Assembly: GCA_029990175.1 (NCBI GenBank)
Contig: JARKIP010000053.1
Span: 17,192,001-17,256,000 of the forward strand
DNA length: 64,000 nucleotides
Direction: 5' to 3'
DNA from: Petunia secreta
Lineage: Eukaryota > Streptophyta > Magnoliopsida > Solanales > Solanaceae
This document shows positions 1 through 11,657 of this stretch, piece by piece. Numbering within the stretch: the stretch's first letter is position 1; each line of letters starts with the position of its first letter. The notes beneath the pieces are model-generated. The model ran no database searches. It had not been told where the DNA came from and saw only the letters and a program-made list of their open reading frames with translations. The translations under genes were made by a program, and so were the position numbers.

Positions 1-960
1 CATCACTTTTTACAATTTTTGCTACTCTTCTTGGGGCGGAGCTTAGCGCTATAAATTCCACAAAATACAGAACAAAATTCTATTCAATTTTAAGCTTCAA
101 TTCGTAAAAAAAATCCAACTCCATTACTACACCTAAAATATGTCTCGAACACTAATCAACATGACACAATCAAGCAATCAAACACGATGAGAACCAAATT
201 AGAAAATCTATATTTTGAAGAGCGATGTAGCAAGTCTGAAAGAAGAAATGAAAAAGGTAGATGAAGAATTTTGGAATTTACATAACAATGTTGACAAAGT
301 ACTCGAACAAATCCAAGTGATGGTACTGATCACGCCCAAATATGCCCTATAAAAAGGACTAACAGCCGCGACAAATATACCTCGATACTTAAACTCTCGA
401 GGTCGAGCGCCACAGAGAACACTCAAAATTTAGTTGCTAGTCTAAGTAAATTATCTATTCGATTAACTTATCAAGGTTTTATTTTAAGTAGGTTTTGTAT
501 GAATAACTAAGTAACAAGAAATTAAATAGCTAAGTAGTAGAGAATAAGATTAATTAAAGAGATTAAAAACTCAGAATTGATCTACCTGAATCAACAATGC
601 ATTAATGAATTCAACTCACTTCTTTCTATTGAATAATTGCTCCAAATTCACAACTATTTGCTTCCGTATAATAATTTCAATGTCCAGTAATTAATTTCTC
701 AATTAATTAATGAAGATATAAAGGACTACAACAATGGTTCATAATAGGGATTAATGGTTACAATTCACCTTTTTGACAACCTAAGTAATGCCTTTGTTTT
801 AGGTTGAAATATTGCTAAGTGTTTAACCATAACTTATGAATCTTAAATGCACCAGACTAAAGGGGACGATCGACTGGGGGCCCTTCCAATCAATAGAAAA
901 CAAAGCATAAATACTTAAATAGAAAGAATATCAAGTTTCATTCATTAAAGTGAATATTTA
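1..960. other. AT-rich noncoding stretch, no gene seen
   Basis: I find no protein-like reading frame, repeat array or RNA gene here. The short open frames lack recognisable domains and look like chance. The MITE that follows is inserted into this sequence. Confidence 0.5.
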
Positions 961-962
961 TA

Positions 963-1237
963 CTCCCTCCGTCCCAATTTATGTGGCACCATTTCCTTTT
1001 TTGTTTGTCCCAAAATAAGTGGCACCTTTCCTTATTTGACAACTATTTAATGCATCATCTCTATTTTACCCTTGTTGGGCCCTACATACTTTTAAACCTA
1101 CCAACAACTTTTTTATTACTCAAATCTTCTCTCTCTTACTTTTTCAAGGGTAAAATTGATATTTAACAAGGTCAACCTCTATTTTCTTAAACTCCGTGCC
1201 CGGTCAAATGGTGCCACATAAATTGGGACGGAGGGAG
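963..1237. mobile_element. Stowaway-type MITE with perfect 28-bp inverted ends
   Basis: The left end begins CTCCCTCCGTCCCAATTTAT (963-990) and the right end (1210-1237) is its exact reverse complement over 28 bp. Both sides are flanked by TA (961-962 and 1238-1239). The termini and the TA duplication are the signature of Stowaway/Tc1-Mariner-type MITEs, which are non-autonomous and moved by a transposase from elsewhere. The element is 275 bp and has no coding capacity; a 61-codon open frame across it is incidental. Perfect ends suggest a fairly recent insertion. Confidence 0.9.
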
Positions 1238-1239
1238 TA

Positions 1240-2633
1240 ACATATAAGTATTGGAGTATTCCAATCAAACATAGAATGCGTGATTTAACCACTCATATTC
1301 ATGATCAAGTCAATGAAATAACCTCAAACATGTAAAAATACAGAAAAGATGATGGGTTGATGAGAAAAAGCCTTGAATCTTGATCTTTCTTCTTCCTTGC
1401 CTCCTTTGGGTGTAAATTATGCCAAAAGTCCCATCTAATTAGATTTCATGGATGTATTTATAATGCACGAACTGATATAGGACGAACCGATCCTTGTAAA
1501 ATCTGTGTGGAACTCGGTCTTGGCCAAAATAGAACGTGCACGACGTGCTACATGCATCGCCTTCTTCATTTTTGAGAATTCTGAGTAAATAGTGTTATGT
1601 ATTTTTCTACAATGCCACAAGGCGTGTGGCCATACAGCGTCCTACACGCTGTGTAGCATGGCGTGCACTTCATAATTTCAGCAGTTTTGTCCTTTCTGCT
1701 CATTCGGTCTTTGTTCGTATGATCCTCGGGCTTCTACTTAGACTTTAAAACCATTAATTACAATCAAATATGCTCTAGAAATGCTCCATCTCAACAGTGT
1801 AATTCCTACACAATAAACCACACCAAATGAAAGAAATTTCATACAAAATAACGAAAGTAAAAGCATAAACACAAGGTGAAACTAGGAGAAATATAACTAT
1901 ATCTAGCATTGTATTAGGTGCTTACATGACGTATAAACAACGTTGACTAACCAATATCATCAACAAATCTAGTTTACCACGACTCACCAAATTAGTGCTA
2001 TTTTGTGATGTCATTATATTTTTAATATTATATTTTGTTTGATATTTTGAGGCACATTTATAGAACAATCTGTTTGTGTTTCTTACTTTATTTTGATTCA
2101 ATCCGCTTTGACTTCATTTCTCCTTCACCCCTCTACCATTGTATTTGCCCGTACGTATTGGCAATTGGCAACAGTTGCCCCCACCCCTTCCCACATTCTC
2201 CCAGTCAATAGCCTGGAGTTGCTACCTAGAGAATTTGACCTACATCCCTCGTCAAATTCTCCAACCCAATTACCTTGAGTTGTAGCCTAGGTAGAAAGTC
2301 ATGTCATAATCTTAAACATATAATCAATAATATTAACACAAACTGTAAATTATTTGTGGCAATAGGGAACTTTATATAATAAATGAAACAAGTAATGATG
2401 AACATGACACAAACAACGGACATAAACATTTGAGACTAAATAATTCAAACATAACCGATAGGGATAAGAGACTTCGATAACCAAAAGATTTTGATTTCTA
2501 ATAATACAATATTTATTACTTACTTACAGATGATTAATTGACTGTTATATACCAAAAAACTACAAGCATAGTCACATGAACTAATCACGGAAATTCATAT
2601 TAAAATATATAAGTCATAATAAATCAGACATGT
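1240..2633. other. Noncoding stretch, no gene recognised
   Basis: The sequence is low in coding signal. Around 1540-1670 there is a patch rich in CACG/CGTG words and local inverted matches, but no gene, repeat array or RNA gene can be defended. Confidence 0.4.
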
Positions 2634-2888
2634 TCATTTCATTTTCGAAGCAAGGGATGACTTTCCAATTTGTCCTTCATAAGAAAGAGTGTTGTGCTCA
2701 TGGTAATCATTACCTATGTTCTCGGGAGGAGTATCATAACCATCAATTGACTTGGACTTGGTATGATACCACAGATTGGTAGCACAATCAAATCGATAAT
2801 CTTTCAATTGGGTAAACCTCATCTTTGAAACATCCTTACCATTAATTATCATGTAAGGAAACTTAAGTAAATAAGACCACAACCAAAC
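2634..2888 (-). CDS. Probable last exon of an unrecognised gene
   Basis: Reading leftward on the minus strand, an acceptor ending ATGCAG (2894-2889) opens an 85-codon frame to a TGA at 2634-2636. The encoded piece starts VWLWSYLLKFPYMI and contains MRFTQLKDYRFDCATNLWYH, with normal amino-acid composition. A second short open block at about 3310-3357 ends in a good donor (CAG|GTAATC) and reads NVAGWKVVHNTLPRQ; it would join in phase 0. Near 3580-3640 the minus strand contains AGAATTAGGGTTCC, typical of a plant 5' leader. I do not recognise the family. It could be a small real gene or a decayed copy; the start codon is not located. Confidence 0.35.
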   Translation of the reverse strand, partial: VWLWSYLLKFPYMIINGKDVSKMRFTQLKDYRFDCATNLWYHTKSKSIDGYDTPPENIGNDYHEHNTLSYEGQIGKSSLASKMK

Positions 2889-3640
2889 CTGCATAAAATT
2901 TAACGGAAGGCTAAATACGAAAAGCAAAACAAAATGGACAAACAAAAAAGAAAAAAAAAAGAAAAATGAAAATTCTCAACCAAGTAGTAAAATGTCAGCG
3001 AACAATGCCTACTTGGTGCTCTACTTGGGGCATTTAACTCAATCATACTTTAGCAGCAGATACAATGGTCTATAGGACTTCGATACATGTGGAGCTCCAG
3101 AAACTTCAGAATTAATGTTAAAAAGAATAGAACATATATTATGCGTGCCATATTGAGAGTAGCCTTAATTGGCACAAAATTTCCATGTACCATTAACTAA
3201 TGCAATGTCAACACGACAAAAGAAAGAAAAATAAAAACACAGTAACTAGTACTAAACAGTAAACTAACTAATGATTGACAGACAATAGTTTGCTCAAAAC
3301 AGAGATTACCTGTCTTGGTAATGTGTTGTGAACTACTTTCCAACCGGCAACATTTTTTGCAATAAAAGAAAAAAAAGATGCAATAGCTAACGACTCTCTA
3401 ATACATTAATAGGATTTCATAGAAGATGCGCCAATGGATCCAATTCCACAATCTAATACATCACAATATTAATAATATTTAATAAAAATACCAATAAAAA
3501 ACAAAATTAGCGGTTGAGGGAAACATAAAATAGATTATTAGAAAAATCAACAAAGAAAAAAAATCAAAAGGAAAATAGAGTGGAACTCAGACAAAGGAAC
3601 CCTAATTCTGACGTAAAGACAGAAGAGAGCGGCCTGGGAA

Positions 3641-4030
3641 AGATTGAAATGTAGTGTTGTATTAATCAAGGGCAAAAAAGTCCTTTCAAATATATATTAA
3701 AAAAGTTGGAGGATATTTTGCTAAAACCATGGTAAGTGGAACAAACACCCACAACCTGTCGATTTGGAGAACATGCAGTGAATATTTTTGGCCATGATAC
3801 TAAGATAAATTCACAATTGGGCACCCTCGAGCTTGGGCTTAACTCCATCTCAAAAGCTAGCTCAAAGGGAGGAGGATTGCCCAAGCCTTATAAAGGGCTT
3901 TCTTGCCCTTCCCACTTCCGACACGGGACAATCCTTTCACCACTACTCCTTTATATGGATGTACTTTAGTATTTTTCATTGTATTCAATAAAAAAAAGTA
4001 GCCGTAGAAATTTTATTTGTTGGCTGACTT
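3641..4030. other. Noncoding stretch
   Basis: Contains overlapping short open frames on both strands with no domain. The segment near 3870-3930 has a TATAAAGG box followed by a text common in plant dispersed repeats, so it may be a repeat remnant. No gene is supported. Confidence 0.3.
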
Positions 4031-5124
4031 TAGGGGTGTCAATGGTTTCTGTGAACCGACTATAACTGACTGAATCGAACTATACCCCGAATCGGTTTTT
4101 TAGTTCTTTTTTAAACTATAGGTTTTGATGCAAAATCATAATCGTAGCGATAATTAGGTTAGGTTATGTATTTTATATTAAAAAAAATTACCAAACTGAA
4201 TCAATTTATATGCATAAATATACACTATATATTAAACTTATATATAAATATATACAATTTTAATAAATTTTAAAAATAATAAAGCATAAAATATTTTACC
4301 TTAGGTCTTAAGATAAAATCACTAATGCTCAATGTCTAACTTATTGCTATTGAATGAAACTAATTTACTTCAATAGTATAATGCTTTTGGCAGTTTGGAT
4401 TTAGAACTCCCTTAAATCGAGTACTTGCATAAGTGATGAATTTTTTTAGAGGGTCTTCACAAACCGTTTGTATTGGTTTTGTAAATTTTATTTACTTTGG
4501 GGAAGGTTTAATCTCTTTTTAGATTCATTTCGACTTATGCTGATTTTAAACTTTGATTAGTGCAGAAAAATATGATAATTAAATTTCTTTTTGAAAAGGT
4601 GAAGGAACACAAGTTTAACAGTTAAAATCATTTAAATTCTTGTCAAACTTTCTATTTATAATTCTCACCTACTCTCTGATGACGTTGTTATGAAATTTTA
4701 GATTTTTAAGTACTTCACTTACTCAGGTTGCTCATGTACTTTTTAGGCGCACATCATTAAATGTTCAACTGAATATGATATTATTGTTGGTCTCTATAAT
4801 ATCTTTTAGATGATTAAGATGAAATTTATATTGTATTTTAGTCACTAGAATCATATTAGTTTTGCAACAAAAGATATACTATCTAATTGTTACTGTTGTT
4901 TTCTTGTATGCTGAAAACACATTTTTATTTGTGGGTCAGTTTTAGACGATGTTTATAAAAAAATACTGAAAATTAGCCAAACGGTTACGAAATCAAAGAG
5001 AAACCAACATGAATGGGACTGTTTCGAAAAGTCAAATTTTGGTTATACATACAAAAATACACAAACAATTGGTACAGTATAAAAATTTTAAAATAATCTG
5101 CCGAATCGAACCATTGACACCCTA
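4031..5124. mobile_element. hAT-like non-autonomous transposon
   Basis: The left end reads TAGGGGTGTCAATGG and the right end, reverse-complemented, reads TAGGGTGTCAATGG, so the two ends are inverted repeats differing by one G. The outside 8-mers, GCTGACTT (4023-4030) and ATTGACGT (5125-5132), agree at 5 of 8 positions, as a decayed 8-bp target duplication would. TAGGG-type ends with 8-bp duplications are typical of hAT elements. The 1.09-kb interior has no transposase frame. Confidence 0.6.
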
Positions 5125-6100
5125 ATTGACGTAGTCTTATTAAATAGAAGTGTCTTTCTAGACTTAAACTTGAATTATGCTTACAATTTATCTTTATCCA
5201 ATCAGCTCAAAATGACTCTGTGATGATTTCTTTTCGGAGTTGGAGCAAACAATACAAGTTAGTTATATCTAGCAGTGTGACACCAGGTAAAGAGGTTATG
5301 GGTTGGTTTATAAGGTGATCCTGGACATTCCGAATTTCCAAATTATGAGGAGCTAGATCTTAACTTTGTTAAACTTGGAGATAAATCTCAATCTTCTTGG
5401 AAATACAACCGTAGACTTTGGAATCAACCTTTATGTTCATGTGTTTTGCCATTGATGCTACAAGGAGTGGAGTTTTTGCCCTCCCAAAAACAACTTATGT
5501 TTCTGTCGGTCTGCATTAATGATAAAAAGATCAGCTGTCTCTTTTCTTCCCTCAAGAGTTTAATCAAGACCATGTTTTAAGCCCTAACATTTGGAGAGGG
5601 TAGTTTGCATATTTTCTAGTGATCATCTACAGTTTTCTCCATTCCTTCATGGTTTTCCACGCGGGTTGATACCCCTTTGTGGTTCAACTAATATAGATTT
5701 GAGCCTGGAGGTCTCACCTTGTGGGGTAAAGTACTCCATACCATAGTCGACTCTATTCCTCATGGGTCGAATTTGAGACACTAATTAAGGATGAAGTACT
5801 TACCACTTACCACATAGAGATATTTTTTTCTCTCTAGTATGTAAATAGATATAAATGGAGCGAAATGGACAACAAAGATTCATATAGCTAACTTTGGATT
5901 GAGGCATAGTAATAAGGAATATGAAGTAATTAACCATACATGAAAATATTCGGTATATACTATGTGAAAAGTTACCAGCAATTTGAACCTCCTTGTTGAA
6001 TTTATAAGCTACTTGTTAATGAAAACTTACATTTCAATTGTTATCAAAATTATTAGAACATCACAATGGTTTCAATAACATACTTTTTATCATGAAATGG
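5125..6100. other. Noncoding stretch, no gene recognised
   Basis: No open frame above chance and no clear repeat structure. It ends where a Copia-type LTR becomes recognisable. Confidence 0.35.
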
Positions 6101-6530
6101 TAGCCTCATAACAAGTTTTGAGACACTTGTTAAGAGATACATGTCAAATATAATTGTGTTTGCCATTTGAAAATGGCCTTCCATGCATGGTTACCACTTT
6201 TCTTACATGCCATGACACTTGGCTATTTCAACACTTGTTAATGGAACTTGCATGATTAGCACTTGTCAATAGAACTTTTCATGATTAGCACTTGTCAATA
6301 GAACTTTGCATATTTAGCATTTGTCAAATAGATGACATTTGGCAATAGTTTTGCTCCCTTCTCTTATGCCTATGTATATGACAATCATTTGTAAGATGAA
6401 TATACAAGTTAAAAGGAGAAAAGAAGAATTCTTCCGTTCCCCTTTAAATATTTGTCACTCTCTTTACAAATATTAGCTCTTATTAATATTTTGTTCTTGC
6501 TATATTAATCTAATTTTATAATACGTTATT
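6101..6530 (+). repeat. Lone Copia-type LTR (3' part), with internal ~30-bp repeats
   Basis: The sequence ends in ...TTTTATAATACGTTATTAGCACGAGGCC. The ACGTTATYAGCACGAG text is the junction between LTR and primer-binding site of many plant Copia elements. Just upstream, 6221-6330 repeats the phrase AGCACTTGTCAATAGAACTT about four times. No gag or pol frame follows, so this is either a solo LTR or a fragment. The left boundary is not determined. Confidence 0.45.
6221..6330 (+). repeat. Short tandem repeat, ~30-bp unit, about four copies
   Basis: Units contain the phrase CACTTGTCAATAGAACTT followed by TGCATGATTAG-like spacers; the first and last copies are degenerate. It lies inside the Copia-type LTR and is probably part of its promoter region (inference). 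Confidence 0.6.
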
Positions 6531-7306
6531 AGCACGAGGCCCGGTTTTCACTCACGTCGGATCCACCTTTTTGCTTACCGGTACATTTCTTTTAAGCTCT
6601 CATGACGTTAGCGACGACTGTTATATGTTCAAAATTTTGTAGGTGGAATCTGCTTCTATTTTCATATAGTTATGATAATTTTCGTCCCACATATACATAA
6701 TAGGGTAAGAATGAGTACACTTAATAGTTTTAGCTTAAGAAAAACTAAAATACTCGAGAAGGATATGAGGTAAAATAGTTAAGAAAACTATCACATGACT
6801 TAATTATATTTATCTACGTTCTATAAAATTTATGCTACACATTTTTTTTGTTAGAATTGGGCGGTGGTTATGTACATAACGAAATAGTCTTTAAGATTGA
6901 TTAACATGGGTATTGTTGCCTTCTGAGTAAGTTTAAATATAACAAACTAATATCTTACAATTTAAGCTAACAAATGACTTATGAAATAAAAATGGGGTTC
7001 TTGATATGCAATCAGAGTACCTCTTACATCATTGTCTAATACTAAAAGAACAAAAAGATTAAACTGTACCCGAAAAAGAAGAATAAAAATGACAGCTATG
7101 AAAGTTCAAAGAATTCAAGTGAATAAACTGACATTTCCATGGTATGGGATTGGTGAGAACAGATTATAAGGGCCGAAATGCTAGCATTCTTGCATATTAA
7201 ATTCCATAAAATTCAAGGAATGCAATAATTAACAATTAAATTCTTAAAACAAGAATTGGACTCCGAGAATGAGAATTAAAACTACTGCGCTTCAGATTAG
7301 CTCGCT

Positions 7307-7577
7307 CTACTCTTCCACATTCACCAATTCATACTCAACTAAAGAGAGGTTATTTTGCTCATTAACAGCAAGATCAGCTGGTTCAGTAGCCTGAACGAGA
7401 CCCCATTTGTCTACTGCAAGCCGCATGGATCCCTTGAACATGTCAATCTTTGCATTCCGAATAATCACAGTAGAACCTGGCTTCATTGTGTCAACTGCAT
7501 ATTAAACAGAGGAGTAAATATCCCAACACAACATTAACAGTATCCCCTTTCTTTGATTGATATCAAGAGGTTTTTTT

Positions 7578-7608
<31 letters not shown>

Positions 7609-9624
7609 GGGGCACAAAATCAATAATAAATTTAAAAGATCAAATTTATCCAATCACCAAATTAATAGCATCATCTATCTCTGATTATATAAGAGTCATT
7701 TTTTGTCTATGGGCACAAAATCACAATTATAACTGTATAAAAGAGCATATATATCAAAACAGGCAAACACAATACTAATACAGTCCCCTTTCTCTGATTG
7801 CATATCAAGAACCCCTTTTGACTTTTCTGCCGAAATCACAAGGCGATTGTTTCAAAGAATTTGCTAGCCAAAACCAAATCACAGCAAGCCAGCAAATTAA
7901 CATTTCTCCACGGAACGAAAATATTTCACTAGTTAGGATAAACAAAGAGGTGTTAAATAATGCAGAATCATGTCCAGATTATCGTTGGTATTATTTCAAC
8001 CTTATAACTTTCGAAAAAGTTAATTGAAACACACTTACACAGTACAAACAAAAATTTGAACAGGGCCGCATGAGATATTAGCAGTTAAACACAGAACAAT
8101 AAAACCCTGAATTCACAAAATATGCACACTACTAGAATTCGTATAAGCAAAACACATAAATCTTACTTTAACATAATACAAAAAAAGTAACATTTCTTTA
8201 GATGAGTAACTTGCTGAAAGAAAAACATAACATTTCAAAACATGTAACACCATTAACAATCATGAAAATAGCAACTGTTTTTTTTTTTGAAGAAGGTAAC
8301 ATTTTATATATCATAAGCAGAAAGGCACATTCCAGCCATGTATACAATAGGAAAAGGAGCAAATTCTGTCCCTGTTCTTAAATTTACATCATGAAAATAG
8401 CAACTGTACAATCATATTTCTCAAAGTTCTTCATATTTTCAAGCTAAATTAATATAACAGTCCACTTTCACCATTTCCTTCTCTTTTTCCATTGAAATAT
8501 AGTTCCAGATTATTAGAATTTTTCTTACAACAGCAGTGTACCAGCCAGCTTGCACACACCTCAACTCTTTCTTGCCAAGTTATCCAAGCAAATGTAACTT
8601 ACATCTCTCTTATGAACCTTACAAGTTACTGTTATGTACTTTGATTTAAGATAACATGTCCTATTCAGGCCAATTGTTCCAAAAGCCCACCTTCCTAACA
8701 ACAATAATAAAGTCATCTACCCCAAGCTAGTTAAAGTTGGATAGAGGATTCCTTCATGCCCCAAGATCTTTGGTCTAGTAGTAAGAGCCTAACTCATGCT
8801 GTGTCAGTTAAATACACGTCACATGTTCGAACCTTGCCACCGACAAAAGCTTGGTAATTAACTAGAGAATGCTAGAGGGATGGGCCCATTATTCCACTGA
8901 GTTTCAAACCCCAAGCTACTTAGAGTTGGATATAGGAATCCTATATGCCCCAATATCTTTGGTCTAGTAGAAAGAGCTCCAATGTGCTGTGTCAGTTAAA
9001 CACACGTCACATGTTCGAACCTTGCTACATACAAAAGCATGATAATTAATTGGAGAAGGTTAGAAGGGTGGGCTCATTATCAACCAAATTTCGCACATCA
9101 AGCTAGTTAGAGTTAACTATAGGAATCCTTTCTGTGGGTTAAAAACATGTCATGTGTCCAAACTTCGCCACAAACAAAAGCCTGCTAATTAAGTGGAAAA
9201 CTATTAAAAGAAAAGAAGTCAACTTTTAATAATTTTCTATGAATTCACATTCTTTTTTCACAATAAAACCGCAAAATTAACATCTAAAAACAGATAAATA
9301 AACTATTAAAGCTAAAAAAATATAGAAATACAGATAATTAATATATATACCCTGTTCATTACGAGCAGTGAAGAGAATGGACCCAGTTTCATCACCAACA
9401 AGGCACTCAGCGATCCTTGGTGGGGCCCTAGGGTTTAGCGACGCCGACGATCTACCACCACGGCCGCCGCCGCCACCAGTAGCTTTGACGGGTTTGGAAT
9501 CAACAACCTTAACAGTCAAATTATGACCATGGGTACCAGGTTTAAGGCTGTCCACTTTCACAAACACCGGCTTCTTCTTCTCCGTTGTTGCCGTACTTGT
9601 TGCCGCCGCCGCCGTAGTAGCCAT
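7307..9624 (-). CDS. OB-fold nucleic-acid-binding protein (At4g28440-like), two exons
   Basis: Complete gene, CDS = complement(join(7307..7494,9351..9624)), 462 nt, 153 aa. Exon 1 (9624-9351) encodes an Ala/Thr-rich N-terminus, a KKPVFVKVDSLKPG segment, a Gly/Arg patch (KATGGGGGRGGRSS, about residues 49-62) and RIAECLVGDETGSILFTARN. Exon 2 encodes MKPGSTVIIRNAKIDMF, the signature GSMRLAVDKWG, and ends NLSLVEYELVNVEE. These are the beta strands of a single OB fold, as in small plant single-stranded nucleic-acid-binding proteins related to the SOSS-B/RPA32 group. The donor AACAGG|GTATAT (9350) and acceptor ATGCAG|TTGAC (7495) join G|TT to restore Val in phase 1. The start is the first ATG after a CT-rich leader with ATTAGGGTTTAAGC. 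The length is normal for the family and I see no lesion. The 1,856-bp intron holds a SINE array and a T/G homopolymer. Confidence 0.9.
7567..7609. repeat. T-run followed by long G-run
   Basis: About 17 T followed by about 20 G and GTGGGG, inside the intron of the OB-fold gene. Long pure G runs are rare in plant DNA and error-prone in sequencing, so the exact length is uncertain. Confidence 0.8.
8721..9185 (+). repeat. Tandem array of tRNA-derived SINE-like units (three, ~188 bp each)
   Basis: The phrase CAAGCTAGTTAGAGTTGG recurs at about 8723, 8911 and 9099, a ~188-bp period. Units 1 and 2 contain a polymerase III box A-like TGGTCTAGTAGTAAGAGC (8771-8788; 8960-8977) and box B-like GTTCGAACC (8825-8833; 9013-9021), about 36 bp apart, as in tRNA-derived SINEs. 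Unit 3 keeps the downstream part but has lost box A and has a degenerate box B. The array lies in the intron of the OB-fold gene, opposite in sense to it. SINEs are usually dispersed; a head-to-tail array suggests nested insertion or unequal crossing over. Confidence 0.55.
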
Positions 9625-9795
9625 TTACAGAGCTAGCTTAAACCCTAATAATGAATTGAAGAAAATTTGGGAAATGAGAAGAGTAAGGGGAGAGTGAATA
9701 AAACAAATGGATTAGGGTTTTGAATGGGTCTTCATTTTTTTATTTTTATTTTTTAATTAAAGATTTGGTTTTGGAGTCATTCTGGAAATTAAATA

Positions 9796-9990
9796 GTCCA
9801 TCCGTCCCAAAAAAAATGATATAATTTGATTTGGTACAATTTTAAAAAAGGGTGAAGACTTTTGAATGGTGTGCTTAAATTACATCATAGAAATTTATGC
9901 GTTGTAAATATCTCATAAAATTTTAAAAAGTCATCATTTTTTTTTTGGACAAACTAAAAAGAAAATAGTAATTTTTTTGGGATGGAGCGG
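9796..9990. mobile_element. Stowaway-like MITE upstream of the OB-fold gene
   Basis: The left end GTCCATCCGTCCCAAAAAAA and the right end (TTTTTTTGGGATGGAGCGG) are imperfect inverted repeats, flanked by TA on both sides. It sits about 170 bp upstream of the start codon of the OB-fold gene, so it may overlap that gene's promoter. About 195 bp, noncoding. Confidence 0.6.
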
Positions 9991-10339
9991 TAGAGTAATG
10001 CTGAAAATAAATTAAAATTAAGAAATTAGGAAAACAGAAATGTAGAAATAATTTAAGAAATAGAAATTGATAGAAAAGGAAAAATAAAGAATAAAGAACT
10101 TGTATAACTTATCCAATGCATGTGTAGCTAAGAAAGAAACTTTCCTGGTTTAAACAAAATAATGCATGTATATAAACAGATATAGTGAAATAAATAGATT
10201 GACTTCATACGTTGTTATCTAATTTATTCAAGTATAAAAAACTCCACGTAAATCATGTACAATGTTATATGAATTTCTACTTATGTAAATTCCTTAATTT
10301 ACTTTATATGGTTAACATTCTTTATTATCTTTTTTGAAA

Positions 10340-11130
10340 TATAAAATACTCTTAATAATGGTTGGAGCCAACTCGCTCATATCATTCTCTTTTTCATGGT
10401 TCTTCAACTTTGTGGTAATTAAATAATTTTATCTTATTTATACGTTTCTCCTTTTCGTCTATTAATTATTGCATTAATATTTTTTACTTTGTATAACAAA
10501 ATGTGGAATATATCTCGCACGTTCAATACATACTCAACTTGATTCGTTTGTCTTTTAAAGTGTTGTTCAATTGACTTATGTAGATATTCTCGACACAGAT
10601 GTGGTGGTTGTATGGGAACTGCCATGTGAGTTAGGATTGTTCTTGTGCTTGACACAAAGTCTACACTCTACACGCTTTAAGTTATTTGTGCTTTCAATAA
10701 TGAAGCTTAATTATGTGCAAATTTTTAGTTAGAAATGAAAAGAATGAAGGGACAATGTCTCTATAGTTGCACTTACAAATTAGTGAAGTGAAGTGGACAA
10801 TTGAGCATCAACATACTCTCTCTCTTGAAATCTCTTATAAAAAAAATACCTCCCACTAATGGCTGGAACCAACTCGCTTAGATCTGCTTTCTGCTTCGTA
10901 GTTCTTCTACTAACTGATAATTAATTAATTTTATCATATTATATTGTTCTCTTTTCATCTCTTAATTATTGCATAAGTAATTTCAAATTTTTATTTTTGC
11001 ATAGCAGCATGTATACTGTTTATCACGCACCTGCTAAACCCAACCTTGATTCATGTGTATTTTGAAGTACAGTTCAATTAAACTTTCCTAATGGCTGAGG
11101 TACTGTCACGTCCCAGAACTCTTGTGGCAG
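10340..11130 (+). pseudogene. Tandem-duplicated ~500-bp block with secreted-peptide-like starts
   Basis: Two related blocks start at 10358 and 10859, 501 bp apart, and share upstream and downstream text. Each begins with ATG and a short hydrophobic stretch: copy 2 reads MAGTNSLRSAFCFVVLLLTD, like a signal peptide, and copy 1 reads MVGANSLISFSFSWFF. Copy 1 then has a GTAATT donor-like site where copy 2 has ATAATT. Downstream of both is an AT-rich intron-like tract and cysteine-containing text (for example TSQNSCGSACEPG near 11108-11146). This looks like a decayed pair of small secreted-protein genes. I cannot name a family and neither copy reads as an intact protein. Confidence 0.3.
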
Positions 11131-11657
11131 TGCCTGTGAGCCTGGTATTACGCAATGAACGGAATCATCCAACAATAAGTATATCATGTTGGCATGTGAG
11201 CAATTTCGTGATTGAATCTGTCTCTGGAGACCAGCTCTATGTGTAGCTGGTAAGATTGTTGTGCTATACTATTTTGTATTCCTATTTCTAAGCTACTACA
11301 AAGCAGTTCGTCTATCGTGTTCATGTCCTTATATTCGTGTTCCACTATTTGATTTCTTTTTCCATTTCTAGGTATAGTGCTGGCATTTAAAGGAATTAGG
11401 AGATTCAGATTAGTTGAATTTCCAGGTAGAAGATCCACTATGTTGCCTGCTGACATGTTTCTCTCAAGGGCCCTCTGTTAATTTGTTATGCAGTCGTAGT
11501 GAGCTCAAAAGTAGGTGGAACATCATAACATTTGTAGTTTTGACAACAGAGCAACTGTCACTTAAGGAGAACTATTATGTTAGTCACTTCAGTCTATTTT
11601 AACACTTGCTAATGAAAGATTGGATCCATAATAGATTATCAAATAGAAGCTCAATTT
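11131..11657. other. Intergenic / 3' flank of the aminotransferase gene
   Basis: No separate gene seen. The part adjoining 11658 is expected to contain the 3' untranslated region of the minus-strand aminotransferase gene. Confidence 0.4.

Noticed and set aside
2093..2278. 61-codon plus-strand frame rich in Pro/Ser/Leu
   Set aside because: Short, no domain, no splice or promoter context.
8771..8833. Candidate tRNA gene from box A and box B words
   Set aside because: No cloverleaf can be drawn around them and the same block repeats in tandem, so a tRNA-derived SINE fits better.
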